Source: Shewanella sp. MTB7
GTDB taxonomy: Bacteria > Pseudomonadota > Gammaproteobacteria > Enterobacterales > Shewanellaceae
Assembly (NCBI RefSeq): GCF_027571385.1
Contig: NZ_CP085636.1
Coordinates: forward strand, 2,294,001 to 2,358,000
DNA length: 64,000 nt
Direction: 5' to 3'
In this document: positions 19,150-26,110 of the stretch, one piece after another
Layout: the number at the start of each line of letters is the position of its first letter
Numbering within the stretch: the stretch's first letter is position 1
Notes under the pieces: generated by a model
Databases searched by the model: none
Told to the model about the DNA's origin: nothing
What the model saw: only the letters and a program-made list of their open reading frames with translations
Position numbers and translations under genes: made by a program

Positions 19150-19225
19150 GTCCCCATCGTCTAGAGGCCTAGGACACCGCCCTTTCACGGCGGTAACAGG
19201 GGTTCGAATCCCCTTGGGGATACCA
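19150..19225 (+). tRNA. tRNA-Glu (UUC), copy 3
   Basis: 76 nt, identical to copy 1. Confidence 0.97.
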
Positions 19226-19373
19226 ATATTTCTTTTTAACTGATTTAGTTTGGTTGAATGTGAAAAGATTCACTTCCTGAAGGGAAGGAGTCGATATATA
19301 ACGTTGTTTCTCATGCCTTTGAGTCTCAACCTATAAGCTCTTTATTTGTAGAGTCTAAAGAATGAATGTCCGG

Positions 19374-19449
19374 GTCCCCATCGTCTAGAGGCCTAGGACA
19401 CCGCCCTTTCACGGCGGTAACAGGGGTTCGAATCCCCTTGGGGATACCA
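19374..19449 (+). tRNA. tRNA-Glu (UUC), copy 4
   Basis: 76 nt, identical to copy 1. Confidence 0.97.
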
Positions 19450-19597
19450 ATATTTCTTTTTAACTGATTTAGTTTGGTTGAATGTGAAAAGATTCACTTC
19501 CTGAAGGGAAGGAGTCGAGATGTAACGTTGTTACTCATGCCTTTGAGTCTCAACCTATAAGCTCTTTATTTGTAGAGTCTAAAGAATGAATGTCCGG

Positions 19598-19671
19598 GTC
19601 CCCATCGTCTAGAGGTTTAGGACACCGCCCTTTCACGGCGGTAACAGGGGTTCGAATCCTTGGGGATACCA
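19598..19671 (+). pseudogene. Damaged tRNA-Glu, copy 5
   Basis: Only 74 nt. The T-stem 3' arm has lost two C residues (GAATCCTTGGGG where the others read GAATCCCCTTGGGG), so the five-pair T stem cannot form normally. The D region also changes from GAGGCCTAGG to GAGGTTTAGG. Two separate changes in one copy suggest relaxed selection on a redundant gene. Sequencing error in a repeat array is the other explanation. Confidence 0.8.
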
Positions 19672-19819
19672 ATATTTCTTTTTAACTGATTTAGTTTGGT
19701 TGAATGTGAAAAGATTCACTTCCTGAAGGGAAGGAGTCGAGATGTAACGTTGTTACTCATGCCTTTGAGTCTCAACCTATAAGCTCTTTATTTGTAGAGT
19801 CTAAAGAATGAATGTCCGG

Positions 19820-19895
19820 GTCCCCATCGTCTAGAGGCCTAGGACACCGCCCTTTCACGGCGGTAACAGGGGTTCGAATCCCCTTGGGGATACCA
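19820..19895 (+). tRNA. tRNA-Glu (UUC), copy 6
   Basis: 76 nt, identical to copy 1; the spacer after it diverges slightly. Confidence 0.97.
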
Positions 19896-20043
19896 CTATT
19901 ACTTTTTAACTGATGTAATTCGGTTGAATGTGAAAAGATTCACTTCCTGAAGGGAAGGAGTCGAGATGTAACGTTGTTACTCATGCCTTTGAGTCTCAAT
20001 TTATAAGCTCTTTATTTGTAGAGTTTAAAGAATGAATGTCCGG

Positions 20044-20119
20044 GTCCCCATCGTCTAGAGGCCTAGGACACCGCCCTTTCACGGCGGTAACAGGGGTTCG
20101 AATCCCCTTGGGGATACCA
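20044..20119 (+). tRNA. tRNA-Glu (UUC), copy 7
   Basis: 76 nt, identical to copy 1. Confidence 0.97.
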
Positions 20120-20221
20120 CTATTTATAATAATGAGACTTCGGTCTGGTTGTTCAAGCGTTAAATCTTAGTCTACAGGATTTAATGAGTATTCACTCTTT
20201 GCAGAGTCTAATGCAGTCCAG

Positions 20222-20326
20222 GTCCCCATCGTCTAGCGGGAACAAGACTAGGACACCGCGCAGTGTTTTCTGATAGAAAGTACGGCGGCTCTTTTAAATA
20301 AGAGAATGAGGTTCGAATCCATGCCT
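20222..20326 (+). ncRNA. Expanded tRNA-Glu-like sequence 1
   Basis: Keeps four tRNA-Glu blocks in order: 5' acceptor and D stem (GTCCCCATCGTCTAG), CTAGGACACCGC, CGGCGG, and GGTTCGAATCC. Extra DNA sits in the D loop (CGGGAACAAGA), the anticodon loop is replaced by about 23 bases containing a TTTC/GAAA hairpin, and the variable region holds a CTCTT-TTAAAT-AAGAG hairpin like a long variable arm. The 3' acceptor strand and CCA are absent. No TTC anticodon remains. Probably a non-functional tRNA relic or part of the precursor; a distinct small RNA is possible. Confidence 0.6.
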
Positions 20327-20384
20327 TCGGAATTGAATTTATAGACAACTCTTTATTTGTAGAGTCTAAAGAACAGATGTCCGG

Positions 20385-20460
20385 GTCCCCATCGTCTAGA
20401 GGCCTAGGACACCGCCCTTTCACGGCGGTAACAGGGGTTCGAATCCCCTTGGGGATACCA
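20385..20460 (+). tRNA. tRNA-Glu (UUC), copy 8
   Basis: 76 nt, identical to copy 1; first member of the 312-base units. Confidence 0.97.
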
Positions 20461-20533
20461 CTTTTATCAAGCGTTGAGTTTTAGCTTATAGAACTTAATG
20501 AGTTCACTCTTTGCAGAGTCTAATGCAGTTCAG

Positions 20534-20638
20534 GTCCCCATCGTCTAGCGGGAACAAAACTAGGACACCGCGCAGTGTTTTCTGATAGAAAGTACGGCGG
20601 CTCTTTTAAATAAGAGATTGAGGTTCGAATCCATGCCT
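20534..20638 (+). ncRNA. Expanded tRNA-Glu-like sequence 2
   Basis: Lies exactly 312 bases after the first expanded sequence and differs from it at about three positions (AAGAC to AAAAC, AGAATG to AGATTG, CCTTCGG to CCTTTGG). The same insertions in the D, anticodon and variable regions are kept, as is the loss of the 3' acceptor strand. The near-identity fits a recent duplication of the whole 312-base unit. Confidence 0.6.
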
Positions 20639-20696
20639 TTGGAATTGAATTTATAGACAACTCTTTATTTGTAGAGTTTAAAGAACAGATGTCCGG

Positions 20697-20772
20697 GTCC
20701 CCATCGTCTAGAGGCCTAGGACACCGCCCTTTCACGGCGGTAACAGGGGTTCGAATCCCCTTGGGGATACCA
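20697..20772 (+). tRNA. tRNA-Glu (UUC), copy 9
   Basis: 76 nt, identical to copy 1; last tRNA-Glu of the array. Confidence 0.97.
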
Positions 20773-20811
20773 ATATTTACAAAGTTTCATGCAAGTTCCA
20801 GTGCGTGAAAT

Positions 20812-20887
20812 GGGGCCTTAGCTCAGCTGGGAGAGCGCAACACTGGCAGTGTTGAGGTCAGCGGTTCGATCCCGCTAGGCTCCACCA
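20812..20887 (+). tRNA. tRNA-Ala (GGC), copy 2
   Basis: 76 nt, identical to the tRNA-Ala at the start of the array, so the tRNA-Glu genes are bracketed by two tRNA-Ala genes. Confidence 0.97.
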
Positions 20888-20927
20888 TCTCAAAACTTAT
20901 TACTATCACCATTGATCTAGTAATAAG

Positions 20928-20954
20928 AAAAAACCACCGAAAGGTGGTTTTTTT
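20928..20954 (+). terminator. Intrinsic terminator of the tRNA-Ala/Glu array
   Basis: CCACC (20934-20938), tetraloop GAAA, GGTGG (20943-20947) and seven T, with a run of A before the stem that extends the pairing. Confidence 0.92.
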
Positions 20955-21177
20955 ATGTCTAAATTTTACATTCCCTGTTTATTATTCTCTGCGCAAATAG
21001 GATAGAAGAGGGCGGCTAGCGATCGACTGGTTTTTTATGTGTGTCTGTTTGTTATAATATATCTACCCAAATCTATTTTTTATGAATTTTTTGACAAAAT
21101 TAAAGTGCCGTGGGATTTGGGACAAAACTGGCTGTACTGTATGACTTCTATAATTTGATCACAGAGCAAAGATGCGA

Positions 21178-21271
21178 TTACTTGGCAACAGCAAGTGTTA
21201 ACTCAATGGCCTTTTTAATCAAGCTATTGTATGGGGACTTAGGATAAGATGCTGTGAAATGTAGGTTGTTA
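21178..21271 (-). pseudogene. 3' end of LysR-family gene, cut off by the IS630 insertion
   Basis: Read on the minus strand from the element edge, the frame gives a typical LysR C-terminus (NNLHFTASYPKSPYNSL, then IKKAIELTLAVAK) ending at TAA (21178-21180). Removing the element and one copy of the short target duplication joins this in frame to the 5' part at 22384-23168, giving a protein of about 291 residues. Confidence 0.85.
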
Positions 21272-21286
21272 TACCAATCGGTATAA

Positions 21287-21850
21287 TCATCTGGTCAGAT
21301 TTATCCATGAACGATTGCATAGATTCTTTACAGTATCAATGTCACTAATAAAGCTATTCCAAGCTTGCGTGCATTGCTCGACAATGTCCTCATAATTGGC
21401 AAAACACCTATTGGCTAAATGGCGCTGTCTTATCCATCCCCAAACTTGTTCGATAGGATTAAGCTCTGGTGAATAGGGAGGTAGTTTAATCATGGTTAGA
21501 TTATCGAATTCATCATCTAGATCTTTTGTATGCCAACCGGCACCATCCATGATCACGACAGCGTGGCGATCTGGAAGAGTTGCTTCAGAAATTAACTTTA
21601 GGTGTTGCCGCATGAACCTTTTATCTACCCATGGAGTGATCAACGCTTCGGTATTTCCATTCGACGGACATACCGCCCCAAAAACATAAGCGTACTCAAA
21701 CTGTTGTTGTCGAACGACTCTTGGACGACTTCCTTTTTTTGCCCATAAGCGTGTCGTCGTGTTTTGTTGCCCTATACGAGCTTCATCTTGAAACCAAACA
21801 TCAACTTGAGCCAGGGCAATATGACCGGGGATGTTAAGGATCGTTTCCAA
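21287..21850 (-). CDS. IS630 transposase, catalytic DDE part
   Basis: 187 residues read from a TTG. The DDE catalytic triad of the IS630 family is visible: WFQDEARIGQQ (first Asp), VVIMDGAGWH (second Asp) and LNPIEQVWGW (Glu). It is in the -1 frame relative to the upstream DNA-binding part and overlaps it by 17 bases. The coding sequence continues upstream in this frame (KTSALETIL), so the natural product is the fusion of both parts, by frameshifting or before a mutation. Confidence 0.88.
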   Translation of the reverse strand: METILNIPGHIALAQVDVWFQDEARIGQQNTTTRLWAKKGSRPRVVRQQQFEYAYVFGAVCPSNGNTEALITPWVDKRFMRQHLKLISEATLPDRHAVVIMDGAGWHTKDLDDEFDNLTMIKLPPYSPELNPIEQVWGWIRQRHLANRCFANYEDIVEQCTQAWNSFISDIDTVKNLCNRSWINLTR

Positions 21851-22337
21851 GCGGAAGTTTTTTAAAAGCTTCTTGTGCTTTTTGGGATTGTTTAGGATGT
21901 TTTGACCTACTCGTTATCCAAGAAAAACCTAGCCGCTTTAATACTCTATAGACACTTGATGGTTCATAATTGATACCAAAGTGCTGAGAAATATATTCAT
22001 TAATATCAGCACCCGATAGTCTGCCGCCTTCTTCAGATAAACTTTGCTGCTCAATGAATGTTGCGAGTTGTTTAGATTGAGTCTTGTTTAAAGATGGAGG
22101 TCGGCCAGGTGATGTTTTGTGCTCAAGGCCCGCTAAACCGTCGGTTAAGAAATCACTTACCCATTTGTTTACACTGGTACGACTCACCTTAAGAATACTC
22201 GTGATCTCAATGCGGTTATGCCCTTCACTGAAATGTGCTAATGCCAAAAGACGGATCCGCTTTTGTGCATTTTTCTCTCGTCGTGCCAGAGAGCGAAAGT
22301 CAATGGTATTAAGCATTTCCATATGTAACCTAATCAT
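21834..22337 (-). CDS. IS630 transposase, N-terminal DNA-binding part
   Basis: 167 residues with helix-turn-helix domains (RIEITSILKVSRTSVNKWVSDF, in two pieces RIEITSILKVSRTS and VNKWVSDF; later PSSVYRVLKRLGFSW). The frame ends at TAA 21834-21836 just after a run of six A (about 21870). A -1 shift at that run leads straight into the catalytic frame. Whether this is programmed or a disabling mutation cannot be told from one copy. Confidence 0.85.
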   Translation of the reverse strand: MIRLHMEMLNTIDFRSLARREKNAQKRIRLLALAHFSEGHNRIEITSILKVSRTSVNKWVSDFLTDGLAGLEHKTSPGRPPSLNKTQSKQLATFIEQQSLSEEGGRLSGADINEYISQHFGINYEPSSVYRVLKRLGFSWITSRSKHPKQSQKAQEAFKKLPLGNDP

Positions 22338-22355
22338 TAAAATTAACTGTTCAGA

Positions 22356-23168
22356 TTAGATCACATCTTTATACCGATTGGTATTAGGCACCCAGTTTGT
22401 ATCTACTATTTCTAGCTTTCCGCTGGTTAATTCAGCTTCGATCATTTTTAGGGATAATGGACTGACTCCTATACCTTCAGTTACCATACGCAAACATGCC
22501 GATAAGGAACTGCAGGAAAATAGTCTAGGTGGTGGAACATTTAATTCACGGAATTTATTGCTTATATCTTCATATGGTCGTGTATTTCTTGCATACGTGA
22601 TGACAGGCCACTGGCTTAGTTGCTCTATTGATGTTGTCATTTTTGCCATACCTAGCTTTGGGTTCGCTACCCATATCAGTGAGAACTCACACAAATCTAC
22701 ATTTTCAATTTTACTGTCTGATACCGGGCCCATTAAAAAAGCTAAATCCAATGATTGTGAAAGCAGTCCTTCTCGTAAATTGGTAGTGACATCAACGGTT
22801 ATTTCTACGTCTAGCTTAGGAAATGCATTATGAATTTTATTCAAGAAAGTAGGTAGCCATGTGTGAACAATAGTTTCAGATACGCCTAGTCGCAATAATC
22901 CACATAATGGTGAGTTTTCATCGGCCACCTCTTTTAATTGCTCCGCCATATGCATTATTTTTTTTACATACGGTAATATTTCTTGTCCTTTCGATGTTAA
23001 AGATACTGGGCTGTTATCACGTTCAAACAGTTTTACCCCTAACTCTTCTTCTAATGCGATAATCCGTGCTGATATGGAGGGTTGAGTTGTATTCATTTTT
23101 TCGGCTGTTAGTCGGAAATTTCCTAGAACAGCAACCCACATAAATGTTTCAAGACGTTTAAAATTCAT
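22356..23168 (-). pseudogene. LysR-family regulator, 5' part interrupted by IS630
   Basis: 270 residues as read, of which the first 261 are native and the last nine come from codons at and inside the element's terminal repeat (NTNRYKDVI). The winged helix-turn-helix is intact (MNFKRLETFMWVAVLGNF, then RLTAEKMNTTQPSISARI). About 30 C-terminal residues lie on the far side of the element. A truncated product may still be made and bind DNA. It is divergent from the damaged oadB fragment, which may have been its target. Confidence 0.88.
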
Positions 23169-23204
23169 AACAAAACCTTAGCTCTCATCAATAAGCGAGA
23201 CACG

Positions 23205-23877
23205 CTCTGGCCTCGCGACTGGCGCCAGACTTATTAGGTGCAATTGCCTTGCTACCTATTCTTACATGGCATTGGTGCCCTTAATCCAACCACCTATTAT
23301 GAAAGCGTTGACGACTCATGAAGAACGTTCAATTGTGATGGAACAGATGCGGCATGTGTCGAAGATAGAAAAAATAATCTTTCCCTTAATGGTCCTTGCT
23401 CTAACAGTGATGTTTTTACCTGCTGCGACGCCATTGGTCGGGATGTTCTGTCTTGGGAATATAATGCGAGAGTCAGGTGTCGTCGATCGTCTCAGCAACA
23501 CTGCACAAAATGAATTGATAAATATAGTGACCATTTTTCTCGGGCTGGCTGTTGGCTCAAAGCTATCGGCTGAAAAATTCCTTAATCTTGAAACCTTGGG
23601 GAGCCCTGCTCTCGGAGCCATCGCTTTCAGTATCGGTACGGCATCGGGCGTGATGATGGCTAAGCTGATGGGGCGTTTTTCTAGTTCCCCAATCAATCCA
23701 TTGATCGGTGCAGCCGGTGTATCGGCGGTACCGATGGCGGCGCGCGTTGCTAATAAAGTTGGATTAGAGGCTAATCCACATAACTTTTTGTTAATGCATG
23801 CTATGGGGCCAAACGTTGCTGGCGTACTCGGTTCAGCGGTGGCAGCGGGGATATTACTGGCAATCATTGGTGGATAG
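23205..23877 (+). pseudogene. oadB: Sodium-pumping decarboxylase beta subunit (OadB-like), truncated and frameshifted
   Basis: From ATG 23266 the frame encodes the C-terminal half of the membrane beta subunit of oxaloacetate/glutaconyl-CoA decarboxylases ([74 protein letters not shown]). Upstream, another frame reads [14 protein letters not shown], the sequence that should precede it, and the matching residues LATYSYM continue in the first frame, so a frameshift lies near 23245-23250. The first roughly 200 residues, with the sodium-site Asp region, are missing and homology stops close to the LysR start. No alpha or gamma subunit genes are adjacent. Inferred to be a dead remnant. Confidence 0.85.
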
Positions 23878-23999
23878 CACTTCAGTTGTTATTGGATTTG
23901 GACCATGGTTAAGCCATTTTTGAACATGAGAAAAGTGTCATCGTGTCGCGAAAACTAGATGTTTAATGTGTAGAAATGACTCAGTGATGCTTTGTTCTA

Positions 24000-24050
24000 C
24001 TGCCGGTTACAATATTCCACTTTTTTCAGTGAAAATACTGTAACCGGCAG
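24000..24050. terminator. Long stem-loop between oadB fragment and ABC transporter gene
   Basis: Arms 24000-24017 and 24033-24050 pair at 17 of 18 positions (outer part CTGCCGGTTACA against TGTAACCGGCAG), enclosing an inner CAC/GTG stem with a T6 loop. Lies between convergent genes; a bidirectional terminator or a small repetitive extragenic palindrome. Confidence 0.6.
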
Positions 24051-24096
24051 GTTGATGTTAAGAAAAATAGATGTCATGGACAGAGAGGTTGAATAA

Positions 24097-25926
24097 TTAA
24101 TCTATTCCCAAGAAACCACCGGTTTGATGAGCCCAAAGTTGAGCGTAGATACCACCAGAAGCAATTAACTCTGAGTGGGTTCCTTGTTCTACTACATTAC
24201 CTTGATCTAACACGATCAATCTATCCATCGCGGCGATGGTCGATAGTCGATGAGCAATCGCGATGACTGTTTTGCCTTCCATTAATTGATACAAGCTTTG
24301 CTGAATAGCGGCTTCAACTTCAGAGTCCAGTGCCGATGTTGCTTCATCGAGTAATAGGATGGGGGCATTCTTTAAGAGAACCCGTGCAATGGCGATTCGT
24401 TGGCGTTGCCCACCAGAGAGTTTTACTCCACGTTCACCCACTTGTGCATCTAAGCCCCGATTACCTTCAGGATCGGTTAGTGATTGAATAAAATCATATG
24501 ACTGAGAATGCTTGATTGCACTTTGAAACTCCTCTTCGCTGGCATCAGGCTTACCGTAAAGAATATTTTCACGAATAGAGCGATGCAGCAGAGAAGTATC
24601 TTGAGTCACCATGCCAATATTGGCGCGTAGTGAATCCTGTTGCACATGTTTAATGTCTTGACCATCGATCTCAATGGTGCCTTTTTCAATATCATAAAAA
24701 CGCATCAACAAATTAACTAAAGTCGATTTACCTGCCCCTGAGCGGCCAACTAAGCCGACTTTCTCACCTGGTTTGATTTTGAGATCAAGCTTCTCAATCA
24801 CGCCGCTATTTTCACCATAGTGAAAGCTGACTTGGTTAAAATCGATTTTGCCATGAGGTACCTGTAGTGCTTTGGCATTATCAACATCTTGGATCTCTGT
24901 GGGTTTAGATAATGTAGTAATGCCGTCAGCAACAGTTCCTATGTTTTCAAATAGTGAGCTTATCTCCCACATAATCCATTGAGACATGCCATTGAGCCTG
25001 AGTGAAAGGCTGACTGCAATCGTGATGGCACCTATGGTTATCGCGTGGTGACTCCAGAGATAGATAGAGATCGCGGCGATGGCAAATACGAGTAAGTAGT
25101 TGATTATTTGAACACTAACATTTATCCCCGTTACCAGTCGCATTTGACGATATACGGTGTCTAGAAAGGTTTGCATGCTACCTTTTGCGTATTCAGCTTC
25201 TTTTTGCGTATGTGAAAACAGTTTTACCGTGGTGATATTGGTATAACTGTCGACCACTCTTCCTGTCATTGTTGAGCGGGCATCGGCTTGCGCCATCGAT
25301 GCCGCTTTGAGTTTAGGGATAAAAAGAAATTGAATGCCGACGTACGCACACAACCAGATGATCATTGGTGCCATAAGGCGAATATCAGCATTGGCAATCA
25401 TGACCAACATCGTGATGAAATACACTAAAATGTAGACGAGCACATCGAGTATTTTGGTGACGGCTTCACGCACCGCGATGGAAGTTTGCATGACTTTAGT
25501 GGCAATACGACCGGCAAAATCATTCTGATAAAAGGAGACGCTTTGTTTTAATAAGTATCGGTGGGCCAACCAGCGGATGGACATGGGGTAGTTGCCCAAC
25601 AAGCCTTGGTAAACAATTAATGCGTGCAGTAATACCAATGCTGGGATCACTACCAAAATCAGTACTGTCATCCCAATGAGCTTACGTCCCTCCTTTTCGA
25701 ATAAAGTCTCAGGGTCATTATTAATTAATAGGTCGACAAGTTGCCCCATAAAGCCAAATAAAGAGACCTCTAACACTGCCAGCAGAGCTGTGATAACTGA
25801 CATTAAAATGAGTGGTCGTTCAAATCCACGGGTGTAAAAACGGCAAAATGCATATATCCCAGTTGGTGGTTGCTCTGGCTCTTGTGAGGGCAAGGCATCA
25901 ATCCATGATTCAAATCGTTTGAACAT
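24097..25926 (-). CDS. ABC exporter, fused permease and ATPase
   Basis: A 609-residue half-transporter: six transmembrane segments in residues about 35-330, then a nucleotide-binding domain (about 355-600) with Walker A GLVGRSGAGKST, signature LSGGQRQRIAIAR, Walker B ILLLDEATSALD and switch His in AIAHRLST. It would work as a homodimer in the inner membrane, exporting a lipid, drug or peptide. Resembles the MdlB/MsbA-like multidrug and lipid exporter group; the substrate is not determined. Single-gene unit. Confidence 0.9.
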   Translation of the reverse strand: MFKRFESWIDALPSQEPEQPPTGIYAFCRFYTRGFERPLILMSVITALLAVLEVSLFGFMGQLVDLLINNDPETLFEKEGRKLIGMTVLILVVIPALVLLHALIVYQGLLGNYPMSIRWLAHRYLLKQSVSFYQNDFAGRIATKVMQTSIAVREAVTKILDVLVYILVYFITMLVMIANADIRLMAPMIIWLCAYVGIQFLFIPKLKAASMAQADARSTMTGRVVDSYTNITTVKLFSHTQKEAEYAKGSMQTFLDTVYRQMRLVTGINVSVQIINYLLVFAIAAISIYLWSHHAITIGAITIAVSLSLRLNGMSQWIMWEISSLFENIGTVADGITTLSKPTEIQDVDNAKALQVPHGKIDFNQVSFHYGENSGVIEKLDLKIKPGEKVGLVGRSGAGKSTLVNLLMRFYDIEKGTIEIDGQDIKHVQQDSLRANIGMVTQDTSLLHRSIRENILYGKPDASEEEFQSAIKHSQSYDFIQSLTDPEGNRGLDAQVGERGVKLSGGQRQRIAIARVLLKNAPILLLDEATSALDSEVEAAIQQSLYQLMEGKTVIAIAHRLSTIAAMDRLIVLDQGNVVEQGTHSELIASGGIYAQLWAHQTGGFLGID

Positions 25927-26110
25927 CTAAGTACTCAATTTATGTTGTTATTTCTATGGGAGAAAGAGTGAGTGATTAGCATATCGTAAACACATCTGTT
26001 TTGGGGCGATTATTTATTTTTAATTCAGTTCCGTTTTCCGCTAGTTCAATGGCGTAAATATGCGTAAAGTGGTTGCAGTTCATTCAATATTCCGTTAAGT
26101 CAGGTCATTA

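Larger units (their letters stand above)
18640..20772 (+). repeat. Tandem tRNA-Glu array built of 224-base and 312-base units
   Basis: tRNA-Glu starts recur at 18702, 18926, 19150, 19374, 19598, 19820 and 20044 (period 224, or 222 after the copy with a 2-base loss) and then at 20385 and 20697. The last two units are 312 bases because each is preceded by an expanded tRNA-like sequence. Spacers are almost identical and each carries CTCTTTATTTGTAGAG (or CTCTTTGCAGAG), a short hairpin about 20 bases before each tRNA. The leader before the first tRNA-Glu matches the spacers of the 312-base units better than the others. Confidence 0.95.
21272..22383 (-). mobile_element. IS630-family insertion sequence
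   Basis: About 1.11 kb, bounded by inverted repeats whose outer 15 bases are identical (TACCAATCGGTATAA at the left end and, inverted, at the right end), with weaker similarity further in. TTA lies on both flanks (21269-21271 and 22384-22386), which contains the TA duplication known for IS630/Tc1/mariner elements. It carries a two-frame transposase. It has landed inside a LysR-type gene of the same orientation. Confidence 0.9.

Noticed and set aside
20208..20735. Two 71-codon minus-strand frames in the tRNA-Glu array
   Set aside because: They are the antisense of tRNA and tRNA-like repeats and owe their similarity to the duplicated unit.
18640..20772. Regular direct repeats that could suggest a CRISPR array
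   Set aside because: The repeated units contain complete tRNA-Glu genes and near-identical spacers; period 224/312 and no cas genes.
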